Positions 33,028 to 45,767 of a stretch of DNA of 64,000 nt are shown here, piece by piece. Under the pieces are notes generated by a model. The model saw nothing but the letters and a program-made list of their open reading frames with translations, searched no databases and had not been told where the DNA came from. The DNA is taken from NCBI GenBank assembly GCA_039881045.1, contig JAYWVB010000089.1, positions 1-64,000 on the forward strand. Reading direction: 5' to 3'. This DNA comes from Chaetomium olivaceum. Lineage: Eukaryota; Ascomycota; Sordariomycetes; Sordariales; Chaetomiaceae. The position numbers were made by a program, and so were the translations under genes. Each line of letters opens with the position of its first letter. Within the stretch, counting starts at the first letter, position 1.

Positions 33028-36000
33028 TTACACGGCCTGGCTATACCCACCCACGAACGTCCCCCTCCTCCCCTGCCCATACCTCAACCACTTGCGCACC
33101 TCATCCGCCCAGAACACACTACTGCACAACATCAGCAACCCGACCAGATCCCTAAACCCAAGCGCCTCCGTCTGAAACACCTCCTGCAGCCAGGGGAGGT
33201 ACACGACCGCCAACTGGCCCATCAAGCTCCCGCCACAGCCCAGTTAAACAACAGATTGCTAAACAGCCCAACCTCCCCCCTCAGAACGCTCTTGCTCTCG
33301 GAGCGGCAGGTGAGGGCGTTGAACATGTCGAAGAGCACGAAGCAGGTGAAGGTCATGGTGGTGTCGCGGCGCGTGACCTGGCCGTCGTCGAGCATCTCGC
33401 GCGTGTAGACCAGCATGGTACCTGCCATGATGATGCCCGCTTGGGTGAAGACGCGCGCGAGCAGGCGTCGCGTGAGCACGGCGTCGCCGCGCCGCCGGGG
33501 CGGGCGGTTCATGACGTCCTTGTCGACCGCCTCGACGCCGAGGGATTGCGCGGGGGGGCCGTCCATGATGATGTCTGGGGAGGGAAAGTTAGTTGAGGTG
33601 TGGGATAGTAGGGGAAGGGGGGGTTTTACTGATCCAGAGGATCTGCATCGCGTTGAGCGGGGATTTGAACCCCAGTGCGGTGCAGATCAGGACGAGGGAG
33701 AGGCCGGCGGCGCTGGTGGAAAGTTGGAAGGTGAGGAAGTTCTGGATGTTGTTGAAGATAGCTTTGCCCTCCTCGATGGCGTGGAGGATGGTTGAGAAGT
33801 CGTCGTCGGTCAGGATCATGTCGGCGGCTTCCTTGGCGACATCGGTGCCGTGCATGCCCATGGCAATGCCAATATCGGCCTTTTTGAGAGCCGGCGCATC
33901 GTTGACGCCGTCGCCCGTCATGGCGACAATATCGCCGCGGGACTGGAGCGCCCTGATGATTTTGAGCTTGTGGTCGGGATTTGTTCGTGCGAAAATGGTG
34001 GTGTGCTCCATTGCCCTTGCCAGGTCCTCGTCGGACATGGCATCGATTTCATCACCGCGGAGGACCGCTCTGACGGTTACTTGATTTGATGTATGCGCGG
34101 TGGGTGTCGCAACCGCCATGCCCAGCTGTTTGCCAATAGCTACAGCTGTGGTCTCGGCGTCGCCAGTTATCATTATGACCTTGACACGCCCGCGCATCAA
34201 CTTTCTGATGGAGCGTCCGACGCCAGGTCGAGGCGGATCGCTCATACCGACCAAACCGGCGAAGCTGAGGCCTTTGTACTGCTCCTCGACGCCATGGTGA
34301 ATGGGGCTATCAGCCCTGTCCGAACCAGGAGTGTTGCTCCTAGCAGTGGGCTTGCCGTTCCTGAATCTCGAAACAGGCCCACTGGCAAAAGCCAAAACTC
34401 GAAGACCCGTGGACGCCATCTGCTCGGCCGCCTCCAAAGCCTCCTGTCGCCGCGCCGAGTCCAGCACAATCTCCCTGCCATCCTTCGTGACATAGGTATC
34501 ACAAGCGTCGAGGACTTTGTCGATGGCACCTTTCATGTACGCAAACTCCTTGTCGTTCTTTCCACCCTCGGAACCAATCGTGACGCCCATCCACTTGCGC
34601 TCGGAGCTGAATGGAGTTTCGGTGACCCGGGGACCAATGGAATCACGGACATCATGCTCCTTGAATCGATCTAGAAGGTCAAGCATGGCGACATCCGTAG
34701 GCTGACCAACCCAGCGCGTGTATGTCGACGCTTGGCTCCTATTCTGGGTTGAGGAGAGCACGGCCCTCGCGGCCGCACCATTTTCGGTGTAGTTGCGGGC
34801 AAGACGCGCATTGTTAGCTATATTCCCGATTCGCATGATTCTCAACGCAGCAGGGCCCAATTTGGCTTCTGTTGCCTCGTCATCGGATTCAACATCCACG
34901 GCATCGTTGGTGCCGAAATACCACATCTTGGCCGTCGTCATGTGGTTTGTCGTCAGGGTACCTAGACTCGTATCAACACCGACACTTCTCACCAACCGAA
35001 GTGCTTGTCTTACCTGTCTTGTCTGTGCAGACCACATTGACGGACCCCAGCGTCTCGACCTTGGGCATCCTCCGAACGATTGCGTTATGTTTAGCCATCC
35101 GGTGAACGCCCAAGGCAAGAGTCACGGTAACGATGATGGGAAGGCCCTCCGGAATCGCTGCTACAGCCAGCGAAATGGAAATGGTGAAAATTTCGAGCAG
35201 CTTCTTCCCCTGAAACCAGCCGATGAGCGAGATCAGCCCAATAATGACGAAAGATGCCTTGCTCAACTGCGACCCGAGGTCATCCATGGAGAGTTGCAGC
35301 GGGGAGCGCGGACTTTCAGTGCCAGACACGCTGGCCGCGATTGTACCAAAGTGTGTATCGCCGCCAGTCGCAAACACGATCCCCTGCCCATGCCCCGATT
35401 TCACCAGCGTGCCCATGGAAGCAATGTTGTGCGGCCCGTCATGGTCGACCCTAGCATGCCCCGCCTGGTGTCCGTCTGCGGCTCCTCCGAAAGATGGCTG
35501 GGGCAGTTGCAAGCTAGCATTGCCATAGCTGGGGACGCCGATCGCGCGACGTGGGCGGGTATTCGCGGTGACCCTTACGGGCTCGTTCTCGCCCGTGAGG
35601 TTCGAGGCGTCGATGGTCAGGTCGGCGGCTTTCGTCACTCGAATGTCAGCGGGGATGCGGTCGCCGGTGGTGAAGAGGACAAGATCCCCAGGTACCAGTT
35701 GCGCGGCCATGACCTTGGACGACGTTGCCTCCAGCACTTCTTCTTCGGGAGTGACCGAGCCGGGGGTTGGAAGGTCAGGGGTTTTGTCGCCTCCTGGCCA
35801 GTTCGGCGAGCGCCCGCTGGGAGAGGCGTTGGGTGCCTGTTTCCGCACGAGGTGGGCATGGTTCGGCACGAGGTGGTTCAGCGCCTCGATCGACTTTTCA
35901 GAGCGATATTCCTGCACAAAGCCCACGCTAACCACGATGGTCACAGCAACCGTGATGCTCACGGCATCATCCATATTCCCCACCACGATCGACGCGCCGG

Positions 36001-36208
36001 CAGAAGCCAAGAGCAAGACGATCAGCGGCTCTTGAAACTGTTTGATGAATCGCAACCATATCGGCTCGGGCTCTTCGTGCGGGATCTCGTTCGGCCCGTA
36101 GTCGCGTAACCTCGAGAGGGCTTCGGCGGGCGTGAGGCCATGGGTGAGCGAGGTTTTCAACCGCGAAGCGACTTCGATCGGGGTCAAGGACGAGTATTCG
36201 TCGGCCAC
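33028..36208 (-). CDS. pmr-1: PMR1-type Golgi Ca2+/Mn2+ P-type ATPase
   Basis: It pumps Ca2+ and Mn2+ into the Golgi for secretion and glycosylation. The N-terminus is [20 protein letters not shown] with a cation-ATPase N domain ([19 protein letters not shown]). Visible motifs are TGEN in the actuator domain, the M4 ion site [11 protein letters not shown], the phosphorylation site CTDKTGTLT spanning an intron, and the hinge [25 protein letters not shown] stretch. Exon 1 ends after DKTG (intron about 34973-35019), and a second intron ends just before [15 protein letters not shown] (about 33567-33618). Length is about 1,025 residues, within the SPCA/PMR1 range. An insertion rich in Pro/Ser after HLVRKQ is typical of filamentous fungi. 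A single-base frame change at about 33228-33240, in the last membrane region, separates NLLFNWAV from [14 protein letters not shown]. Start of transcription is shared with the divergent RAD21 spacer. Confidence 0.92.
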
Positions 36209-37954
36209 GGTCTAGTCAAGGCCAATTAGCATATTTGTGCACATCCGTATGCACCTTCATAAAGCGTACCCTTGACTGCGCAGATGTCGGCCGAGGGCTC
36301 ATCCTCGGCGAAGTAGACCACGACCGCTCCAACTCGATAGGGGCGCCTGCTGACCCTGGCTCCTGCGAGCTCTGGTAGATCGGCAGAGCATCCCCATTAT
36401 CTTTCCGTGTGAATCGATCCATCCTAGAATCCGTGGGAGAAGCAAGCGGCACCGTAGGACGTGGGCGCAAAGGACCCCGAGCGGGAGTCGACGATCGAAC
36501 CGAACGTCATCAATGGCTGCAACAGCAGCAGGGGCAGCGGTAGCGGCCCGAAGAGTTTCCGGCACAATGCGACAGAAAAGGAAAGGAAAAATGGATATCC
36601 GAGCTCTAGTTATTCAATACATCAGAAAGGAAGCAACACCATTGCCGGCGCAGGTGACTTTTTCCCGTTTCGAGGTCCCGGGCGAGAGTTGGAGGTGGAC
36701 ACCTGAAGGGGTACAATGGACCGAGCCGAGACGTCGCTCCTGGAACGTGTTTTAATCAAGGTTTGCCATTCCCTGTCCCGCGAACACCTGTGAACAGGGG
36801 TGTGTGCAGCGAGGAAGTGGCGCCGAGCCAGGCACCATGCGCCGTTTGGCTTGGCATCTGGCGGTCCCGCATTTCCTTTTCCTGCATTCTCTGATGATAT
36901 TCGCAGTCCATGAATCTCCGATAGTTTAGGATGGTGGTGAGGATGATCACCGTTTTGTCCTTCATTTTGAAATTGATATTGAGAAGTAGTGGAAGGCAGT
37001 CAAAACCCAAGGAAGAGAGCGTCTGGTACAAACACCGACATTTTTATATAGCTTATTCGTAGGGAGGTCCTGTTGGTACGGATAACTTCGTTCTCACGAA
37101 TAAACAAGAGAAATACACTAGCTGTCATGCTAGGTAAGCGCAATTACAGATTAACTCCTGCTGGATACATATCAACTTAGCTGATTGTTCAAAATCGTGG
37201 AACAGAAGCTGTAAACTGAAATGTTTTCATAATCCGTTCTCTATCATATCAGCTCAGAAGGGCTTGCCACGATACTCGTGGTAAGACTCGAAAGAACGTT
37301 GGAACTAAGTTAATGTGAGACAGTTGTTCGCTTTCGGAGGGCGCAAGTGGCACACAAAGCTTGAGCTCAAACTTCGTAACGCCAGGTAATTATCGTATTG
37401 ATTACGCCGGGCTTTCGAAACCACTTCACGTGACTATGCTGCCTGAACCCGAGTCGGTGGCTGGTGGGGCACCCCAGCCTCTCAAATTTCGCAGGGGCTT
37501 GATTTTCTCGCTCAAGCTCGTTGCACGTTCCCACCCGCCGTCCCTCTGTGTCCGAACCGACAGATCCCTCCCTCTTCACCTCCAATTCGACACTCCTCCA
37601 TCTCAACCATCGCTTCTTACTTGCTACCGCATCCGATCCGATGCCCATTGCACTACCCAAACCGACAATTAACCACAACCTTGATAGGTTTTCTTAATTG
37701 CGCGTGCCCTGAGCCGTGCAGCGGAACTTACCCCAGCGCGCGCCATTGCCCCAAACAACGCAACGCGCCTTTCCGTGTTTACCTCTCCACCTCTCCCGAC
37801 AATCCGCCCACCTTCGCAGCTGCCCCGCCGTCGCGTCCCTCCTATCGCGCGCGGACATCTCCGTCGGTTTACCTTTTCGACAATTGCCATATCGCTACCC
37901 CTCTATCATTGACTCGCACATCTTGCTTCTGTCGCTGTTGCTGCCGCCGTCGCT
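36209..37954. promoter_or_regulatory. Divergent intergenic region between PMR1 and RAD21
   Basis: About 1.75 kb separates the two divergent starts. It contains an AT-richer middle (36880-37330). Pyrimidine-rich leader sequence lies directly before RAD21 (37540-37950). An AACGCGCC sequence near 37762 is close to, but not, a perfect MluI cell-cycle box. No gene is supported. Confidence 0.45.
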
Positions 37955-39950
37955 ATGTTCTGGTCCGGGACACTGCTCAGTGCCACCGGCCCCTTGGCCA
38001 AGGCATGGCTCTCCGCCAACCAAGAACGCAAGATCTCCAAGGTCCAGATTCTGCAGCACAACTTGCAAGACAGTGTGGACGCCATCATCGCCCCCAATGA
38101 CGCCCCTCTCGCCCTCCGCCTCAGCGGCCAGCTGCTGCTCGGCGTCGTCCGTATCTACAGCCGCAAGGCGCGTTATCTCCTCGATGACTGCAACGAGGCC
38201 CTAATTAAGATCAAAATGGTATGGTTCCCGCGAGATGGATTTTTCAAAGTGGTATACTAACGTGTTTAGGCTTTCCGATCAACCGGCAACCATGACATTC
38301 CCACAAACTTGCATCCGACCGCCAAGGAGTCGCTCATGCTCCCGACACCATCACGCCATACGATAACCTCGACCTGCTGCCACCACCAAGCTCCGAATTT
38401 CTTGCTTCGCAACTTGAGGAAGTGACAGCGACGCCAATCAGCAGCCGCAAAGCTGCCGTCAGGCCCAGCAACCGCGACATCAACCTCCAAGAGGACTTCA
38501 ACAATAGCCAGTTTCTGCAAGATACCACGGGGGACGATGAAGAGCTGGCCCTGGCGAACATGGACGACCTCGACCTGGAACTCGACTTTGGCATGGATAT
38601 CGATGAGCGCCCGACCAAGCTGATGGACAAGAGCGTGGAAATTGGCAGAGATGCGCCTGCTGCTAGGCCGGTCGAGGAGGACATGCTGAGCGAGCTGGAT
38701 ATGGGCGGCCCGAGCAAGGACCGGCAGACGCGCGAGCCGTCCCTGGGTCTCGATCTCGACTTTGGCGATGGCGTCCACATTGCCGATGGGGAGGGCGATA
38801 TCCAAATGGGCGACGACGATCTCCAGTTCAACGTTGGTGACGAGTCGGCGATGCCTGGAGCTGCGCGTCCGGATATGGCCCGCGCGCGTATTTCCGAGTC
38901 GCCGCTGTCCGATATTGACGAGGATTTTGCCAAGGGGTCGAGATGGAGTACAGCCGGCACATGAACACGGACATGTACGAGCCGGGTGATGACCCGACAG
39001 CCTCCATGATCCGGGCGCCGCAGCGACAGAAGAAGAAGAAGCTGCTGCCGGACGACCAAACAATGCTGTCCAACGCCCAGATCAAGGAACAGCAAGCGAA
39101 GCGTGACAACATCCTCAAGCCGCAGTCCTTCCTGACCCACGACCCGTACATTGTCGGCCTGATGGATCTGCAAAAGAACGGCGGGTTTGTCAACAACGTT
39201 TTGTTCGAGGGCCGCAGCAATGGTTGGGCCCCCGAACTCAAGGGCCTGTTGTCTCTCGGATCCATTCGACCCAACGCGCTGAAGCGGAAGAGGGACAGTG
39301 GCGTCGCCGACATGGACAGCGAGGATGAGCAGGGCGTGTCCAAGTCCCCGCGTCTGGAGCTTCCTGAGGATGAGACGGTGCTTGGCCTTGACGGGTCCAT
39401 TGCGGGCAACCAGAGCATTGCCGCGGACGGCACGGTACTCGACATCCCCGCGGACGACACCGCCATCTTCCACGGTGACGATGACAACGAGCGCCCCGGC
39501 TCCCGGGGAGGTGTTCCCTCCAGCCCCATGCCCAACTTCGACGACACTACCATGCCTATTGTACACCCCTCCGACAGCGGCCCCGTGTCCATCGGCACTA
39601 AGCACGCCGTGCACATTCTCCGCGACCTGTTCGGCGCCGAGGCTGCCACCAACGCCGAGAAGCGCAAGAAGACGGCCGTCGTCTTCCAGGAGCTGCTGCC
39701 CGAGAAGAAGACCTCCAAGGCCGACGCCACCAAGATGTTTTTCGAGTGCTTGGTGCTCGCCACCAAGGACGCCATCAAGGTCGAGCAGCCCGAAGGGACC
39801 CTCGGCGGTCCCATCCGCGTCCGTGGGAAGCGCGGGCTCTGGGGCGACTGGGCAGAGCGCGAGGCTGGTGGCGAGGCCGCACGCGAGCCCCACCAGAACC
39901 AGCCTGAGAGCGCTGTGCAGTCTGCTGCCGCGGTGGCCGTTGAGGCGTAG
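37955..39950 (+). CDS. rad21: Mitotic cohesin kleisin RAD21/SCC1
   Basis: RAD21 closes the SMC1-SMC3 cohesin ring and is cut by separase. Exon 1 (37955-38218) encodes the SMC3-binding N-terminus MFWSGTLLSATGPLAKAWLS and LRLSGQLLLGVVRIYSRKA. A 51-bp intron (38219-38269) with a CTAAC branch site follows, and exon 2 starts AFRSTGNHDIP. The central region is acidic with candidate separase or phosphorylation segments, and the C-terminus has the winged-helix motif TKMFFECLVLATKDAIKVEQ that binds SMC1. Two missing-base frame changes interrupt exon 2, at the C3 run 38341-38343 and the G4 run 38934-38937. Both joins are unambiguous because each side keeps strong RAD21 character. Length is about 648 residues. 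The meiotic paralogue REC8 is less likely because the N-terminus matches RAD21 better. Confidence 0.93.
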
Positions 39951-40696
39951 GGGTCTTCTTCTGTGGTTGATGCCTGAAAGGCTGCGGCGCCTGTAATGTT
40001 GGCTTCGGGTTCGGTTCGTTGTATTGCATAGATTCCTTGGTATTTCGGTTTGGTGGCATGTTCTGTTGGGCATCGGGTCTTTGTTTACTTCCTTCTTTCT
40101 CGGTCGTCGATACGACCGAGTGGCGTTTTGGCGCTCCGGGAAACTGGGGATACCATTGTTGTACGGCTCAGTTCTGGTCTGGGACAAAATATGTTGGTGA
40201 TGGGCAGGTCCTCGTTGGGAACGCGAGGGGACGGTTAGGGTATTGTTTGTGGTAGTGGTTTGCATGAGTATTGGTTTGGAGGACGGATGATGGATTGTCG
40301 GGCGAACAGGTCGCTGTTGCTGCCCTGATGGGTTTGGAGACGGTTGGGTGAAGCTTGTAGTTGTAGGATACATGCAACTGCAAGGCCTGGTTAGATAGCG
40401 ATTGAATCGAGACAATTTAAATAATGTCTGAAGTAGTTGGCGGTGTTTGTTTTTGTTGACTGTCACCCTGCCTTACATCCATCTGTATTCTGTAAGCTGT
40501 ACATCAACAACTCTTTCATATAGTTACCAAGTACGCACGTTCAAGTCAACCGACCCAGTTAGCATGATTGACGATTACTAGCAGGACTTTATTATTCGAT
40601 CACCTAGCTGAACATAACCATGCATAATGGCGAAGGCAAGAACCCAAGCTAAATAGAACCGGCCCCCTCCTCCCGTTCCGCAGTCAAATCATCTAA
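39951..40696. other. Convergent 3' spacer between RAD21 and the S9 peptidase
   Basis: Both neighbours end here. The region is GT-rich at the left and AT-richer from about 40380, consistent with 3' untranslated sequences. No gene is seen. Confidence 0.5.
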
Positions 40697-43338
40697 CTAT
40701 ACCTTCAACTTCTCCGTCTCCGCCGCCAGCCTCTGCTCCTCCTCGATCCCTGAATACTTGTTGATCCAACTGAGCACCTCGCGATGCCAGACGAGCGAGT
40801 TCTCGTGCTTCAGCACCCACTACAAGCAAGTTCCTACGATCAGCAAACCATACCAGATCCCCATGACCATGACCAACTCGGTGGTATTAGGTAAGACGGG
40901 GGCAAGCTTACGTGGTTCTCGTCGGGGAACATGAGCAGCTTGCTCGGCACCTTCTTCGCCTGCAGCACGTTGAACGCGGCCAGGCCCTCGGTGATGGGCA
41001 GGCGGTAGTCCAGCTCGCTGTGGATGGTCTGCTCGTTTTTGTGGCCATGCTGTGATTAGCGTACCGTGTGCAGGATTGGGGAAAAAGAAAAGGCAGGGGA
41101 GGGGGCCGAAGGGGTGTAACTAACCAGCTGCGGCGTCGCCCACGCATCCAGAAAGCGCGCGGGATCCCACTTCTCGTAGGCCGGCCGGTTGTCGTACAGG
41201 GTGCCCTCGAAGTCGTGGATGGGGAAGAACAGCTCCTCGCTGGACCACTGGTTCAGCGTGCTGAACACGCCGTCGTGGCACACCAGCGCCTTGAACTTGG
41301 CCCCAGCGGGTGGCCCTGGATCCAATCTATCCACCCCCCAACGCATTAGCAACCAACCCCAAACCAACCAACCCCAAACCAACCAACCCCAAACCAACCA
41401 ACCCCAAACCAACCAACCCCAAACCAACCAACCCCAAACCAACCAACCCCAAACCTAAATCCAGAAGAAAAGGAAGGGGAGGAGGAGGAGGAACTCACTA
41501 ATCATAAACCCGCCATAGCTCGCCCCCAGCGCGACGGCCCTCCCACCATCCACCTCCGCCAGATTCTCCACCACCCACTCAAAACACCTCACCAGATCAT
41601 TATACGGCCTGCCGCCCCACTCCCCGCGGATCCCGTCCTGCAGCGCCATGCCATAGCCCGTGCTGCCCGTCGGGTTGGGGCACACGACCACATAGCCCTG
41701 CTCGGCGAACACGGCCGGGTTCCAGCGGGTGGACCAGGAATCCTGCCAGGCGCCTTGCGGGCCGCCGTGGATGAGGAAGCAGAGCGGGTATTTTTTCTGT
41801 TGGGGGTTGTCAGAAGACGGCGGGGAGTAGGTGGAGGGGCGGACGACGAGGGCGTCGAAGTCGTAGGAGTCCGGGCCGCCGGGGCCGGGGATGGTGATGG
41901 TGGAGATGGACTGCGGGGAGAGGTTGAAGGCTTTGCCGTGCTTGGAGGCGGAGAAGAGGACGGTGGAGCTGGAGGTGGTGGGGTCGGTGATGGCGTAGCA
42001 GGCGTTGTCGAGGAGGGAGGAGGTGGTGATGAAAAGGCTCCGGGGTTTGGAGGTTCCTGCGGCTGCTTCGTTGGAGGGGTCCGCGAGAAGGTAGAAGGCG
42101 CGGACGCTGCCGTCGGGGGTTTTGATGGGCGTGGGGAGGGTGGTGCCAGCTTGGGAGGGGGTGGAGGGGAGCTCGACGATCAGGGTGCGGGCGCGGTCCT
42201 CGGCGGTGACGTAGAGTTTGGCGTCGTCGTGGCTCCAGAGGATGGACTCCGGGCGGGTGTCCCAGCCGCCGTTGCCATCTTCGGTGGCGTAGAACTCCTC
42301 GGTCTTGTCGGGGTGGGCGATGTCAGGGACTAGAAGGAGGCGCGGCTTGTCGGACTCGTACTGGTTGCTGCGCATACGGGTGAAGGCGACCTTGCTGCCG
42401 GAATGGGAAAACACTGGGCTGTTAGAGTAGCCCTCGAGGCCGGGTGTCTTGACGATTTGCGGCGATGGCGGGTCGGACTCGGTGAAGGTTTTCAGGGGGA
42501 TGTAGTAGAGATCCGTTTTGGTGTACATGGCTGGGTTGAGCTCGGGGTCTTTGGCAACAAACACCAACCCAGACGGGCCGATATCAAAATCACCGGTGCC
42601 TCCAAACGACGGCACAGGCGAGGAGAGCTTAGTCCCAGCCAGGGCATTGTGGATGGTGTTGTCTCGGAGCGAGTACTTGTCGTTTTTCTTGTCAATCACA
42701 CCATAGAAAAGAGAACTGGCGTTCTCGGTATTCCAAGAATCCCAATGACGGGCAAAGAGGCTGGTGTAGACTTTGGCACTTGACTGCGGCTTCTTCGCCG
42801 TCTCGGGATTATACAGCTCGCCCTTGGGGGTTGTCGTAGCCGAGCAGGCAAAAGCCACGGCACCGTCCGAAAGCTTCTTCACCTTCACATTTGAGATGGG
42901 CCCGTTGACCGAACCGACGTCATATGGCCTGTCAACAATAGTTAGGACGGTAAACAAATCAACAATTGGGGGCAGCTTACTCGGACCCGTCGGCCCAGGC
43001 AACCAGAATGGTGCTGCCGTTGTCCCCGCCCTTGAGATAGAGAATCACTTCATCCCCGAGCCAGACAGGTTCGCTAGCACCCGACCCCTCGAAGACGGTG
43101 CTCGAGTTCCCGGAGTCGATATCAAGGACCTTGATCTGGGACGAGCTCTTGTGCTCCTTGAAGCAGTATGTGGATATCTGAGTATGTCAGTGGATGGTCT
43201 ATTCAAGTTTTATTAAATGACAATCCAGCCACATACCGTATACAAAACCAGTTTCCCTGATGGATTGGGCACTCCTGGCGATCGCCGAGGGGCTGAGAGC
43301 ATCACCTCGGGGGTGAGTTTGTTGGCTGTGAGGGTCAT
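40697..43338 (-). CDS. S9 family serine peptidase (dipeptidyl-peptidase V / acylaminoacyl-peptidase type), cytosolic
   Basis: It is a prolyl-oligopeptidase-clan enzyme releasing dipeptides or acylated residues from peptides. Six exons fit: 43237-43338, 42981-43177, 41499-42928, 41125-41326, 40912-41028 and 40697-40819, all with GT..AG introns in phase. A beta-propeller half comes first ([26 protein letters not shown]). The catalytic domain follows: [12 protein letters not shown] forms the oxyanion region, GASYGGFMI carries the nucleophile Ser, HSELDYRLP carries the Asp and DENHWVLKHEN the His. The N-terminus ([14 protein letters not shown]) has no signal peptide, unlike the secreted dipeptidyl-peptidase V of dermatophytes and aspergilli, so an intracellular role is inferred. 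The GASYGGF codons are followed at once by intron 3, which contains a minisatellite. One missing base in the C4 run 41301-41304 breaks exon 4. Length is about 730 residues. Confidence 0.9.
41349..41457. repeat. 15-bp minisatellite (about 7 copies) inside intron 3 of the S9 peptidase gene
   Basis: The plus strand repeats AACCAACCCCAAACC about seven times without visible change. Because 15 is a multiple of three, the minus strand stays open and would encode a VWGWL pentapeptide array in the frame of the next exon. Confidence 0.9.
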
Positions 43339-44067
43339 GTTGGCGCGGCGGGTGTATGATGAGACTACGGGTTGAAGGTTGTGGTGTTGATTGGTGTGGT
43401 ACAGTATCCAGAATAAATTATTTAGAGAATGATTCGAGGTGGACGAGAAGTTGTTTAAGTATGGATTTTATGGATTTAAACATGGCGTCAGTCAGCTCTC
43501 AAGGGCGGGTCACCCAATGTCTCATTGAGGGGCACCAAAACAGCCTGGCCCCGCACCTTGATGGGCAGCTCCAACACAGCGGCCAGAATAGGCAGGACAT
43601 TGATGGATTGCGTAAGGGGTTTCTTGCAAAACGGGATAGAATCGGCTGTAAGAGGATGGACTGGATGAATACGTGGATAGCACAAGGTTGGCCCACCTCA
43701 CACCATTGCTAACCCTTACATCCCATGTAAGTATGTGTATGAATGTACTGTACACACCTTACTTATACACACGACGACATTCACGCTTTCTATAGTCTAG
43801 CCTGCCACCCCTTCTTACAATACCTCGGGACCTCCCAAACGCCATAACCCCGACCTCCTTCACCAATACACACAACAAAAACAAAAACAAAGGGGTATGT
43901 CCCAATCTCCGTCTTGTGAATCATAACCCTGCCCCCAAGAACGCCAAACCCCAAACAAAAACCACCCTCCCTGTTGAATCCGTCCCAACCAAACCCATCA
44001 TCACCACACCCATCTCATACGTACAACGACCCGCACAGGAAAGAGCCACAAAACAAAAAACAGAACC
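43339..44067. other. Spacer between the S9 peptidase and EAF6
   Basis: This holds the peptidase promoter and the EAF6 3' flank, both genes lying on the minus strand. The part from about 43860 is A/C-rich. No gene is supported. Confidence 0.5.
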
Positions 44068-44467
44068 TCATTTCCTCGCCCCAAAACTAGTCCTCACCTT
44101 CTTCGCCTCCCTCCCATCCGTCTCACTATCCTCCACCCCCCCAGCACCACCCGCACCTCCCCCCGTACCACTCCCACCACTCCCACCCCCACCCGCAGCA
44201 GCAGCAGCAGCAGCCGCCGCCGCCGCCGCCGCCGTAGCAATAGACGTGCTCTTCTTATTCTTCTTGGACGGGTTCGCTCTGCCCCCTCCTCCTCCTCCTC
44301 CTCCTCCACCACCGCCACCGACTGCGCTGGTGGGCGTGGGTGCGCTGGACGGGCCGTTGCCGCCGCCGAAGGAGCTGGAGAGGGGTGTGTGTGCGGGCGT
44401 GGAGGCGGCGGTTTGGGAATCCTATTTGCGGGGAGGGGGGGCGCAAGGGTTAGTTATGGATGTGTGT

Positions 44468-44507
<40 letters not shown>

Positions 44508-45137
44508 TGTTTTGTGGGTGTGTTGTTTCGTGGGGTAGGGTAAGGTAGGGGGGTTTGGGTTGAGTGAGTTGGGTAGGGTGAGTGGATGAGTAGTGAATGA
44601 GTAGTTAGGGGGCGAGTTGAGTGGTTATTTAGTAGTAGGGGTGTCAGCATACCGCCGAGGTGTTGTACGAGACCGAGCTGCGCGAGAAGACGCGATTGTG
44701 GTCGGGGGCGCCGGTCTTGCGGCGCTGGGCGGCGGCGGCGGTGGCGCCCTTGACGTAGTTGTCGAAGCCGATGATGATGTTGCCGCTGGGGGTGCCGTCG
44801 AGGTACGTTGTTTCTTTGTCGACGATGAGGTCCTCGACCGCGCTCTGTTGGTGGTGGTGGTACCCGGTTGGTTAGCTTGCGTTCGCTCGCCCGTTGTTTT
44901 TCTTTTCCTTTTCCCTTTGCTCTGCTCTGCGTCTGCGGTGGGGAGCTGAGGCGGGGAGTCCAAACACACCAATTTCTTCTCGAGCGCCCGCTTCCGCGTA
45001 ATCAGCTCCTTCAGCTGCTGCCGCTGTTTCTCGTAGAAGGGGATCCCCGCTGCCGATGATGAGGAAGCTGCATCGCCGCTGGTGCCATTGGGCCCCGTCG
45101 ACTTGGTGTTGCCGCCGGGCGGTGCGTTTTCAGCCAT
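44068..45137 (-). CDS. eaf6: EAF6, subunit of NuA4/NuA3-type histone acetyltransferase complexes
   Basis: EAF6 is a small coiled-coil subunit shared by MYST acetyltransferase complexes. Exon 1 (44970-45137) has the N-terminal coiled coil FYEKQRQQLKELITRKRALE. Exon 2 (44653-44844) has the hallmark TTYLDGTPSGNIIIGFDNYV. Exon 3 (about 44068-44421) encodes a low-complexity tail with long poly-Gly and poly-Ala runs, a basic KKNKKS patch and the end KKVRTSFGARK. All three exons join in phase and no frame break is needed. Total length is about 237 residues, longer than yeast EAF6 because of the disordered tail. Intron 2 carries a TG microsatellite. The poly-Ala run is written in GCN repeats (about 44197-44235) and the poly-Gly run in GGN repeats, so both may vary in length. 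Confidence 0.92.
44460..44510. repeat. TG/CA microsatellite in EAF6 intron 2
   Basis: A nearly uninterrupted (TG)n tract of about 45 bp lies within the intron between exons 2 and 3. It is likely length-variable. Confidence 0.9.
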
Positions 45138-45767
45138 ATTGAAGTATGTAAGTTGTTGTTCTCCTCTTCGTGCTCAGACGGGCCTTTTGTGGCGGCCGTG
45201 AGGTTGGGATTGCAGTAACTAGTTTCGTACGGGTAGCTTGAGTGACGCGACGGCACAGGCGAACCTCGAATTGTCCGCCAAGGTTCCTCAGCCATGTCCC
45301 GCGCACCGGCCAATTGGCGTTTAATAGACACCTTCCCGCACTGTGCGACTACCACCTTCAACTTTGGGCTTCGAAGTCAACAACATTTTGAAAGAGAAAA
45401 GGTTCGGTTGTACGAGTACTAAAAGCTTTGTGTTGGCTTGTTAACCAGATAACAAATGCTTCTGCTACATAACAACTGCTGCAAACTTGTACATTGGCAC
45501 GGTAGAATTGGATACAAAGCAAAGATTCACAATTTGGCTGAGACAAGATAGGTAACTTCGTTTCTACAGACCTGAGCAACTTCAGAGACAATTTTGGCAG
45601 GGCAACAATTTGGGGGAGTTCAGGGGTTTTGGTCTCACAGATCCCAATCCTCAGCCACCTAGGGAAAGCCAGCCAATGCGACGTGCCACAGAGCAGAGCC
45701 ATGATCCTTCCAGCCAGATGCGGTGGCCCTTTTCCTTTTTTTCGAATATATAAGTAGTAGCAGAGCT
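45138..45767. other. Spacer between EAF6 and the PWI/SR protein gene
   Basis: It contains the EAF6 promoter and the 3' flank of the next gene on the same strand. Nothing coding is supported. Confidence 0.5.

Noticed and set aside
38334..40466. 710-codon minus-strand frame
   Set aside because: It covers RAD21 on the opposite strand. Its low-complexity Leu/Gly/Val content mirrors the RAD21 codons.
41349..41457. Regular repeats resembling a CRISPR array
   Set aside because: The units are contiguous 15-bp copies without spacers in a eukaryotic intron, so this is a minisatellite.
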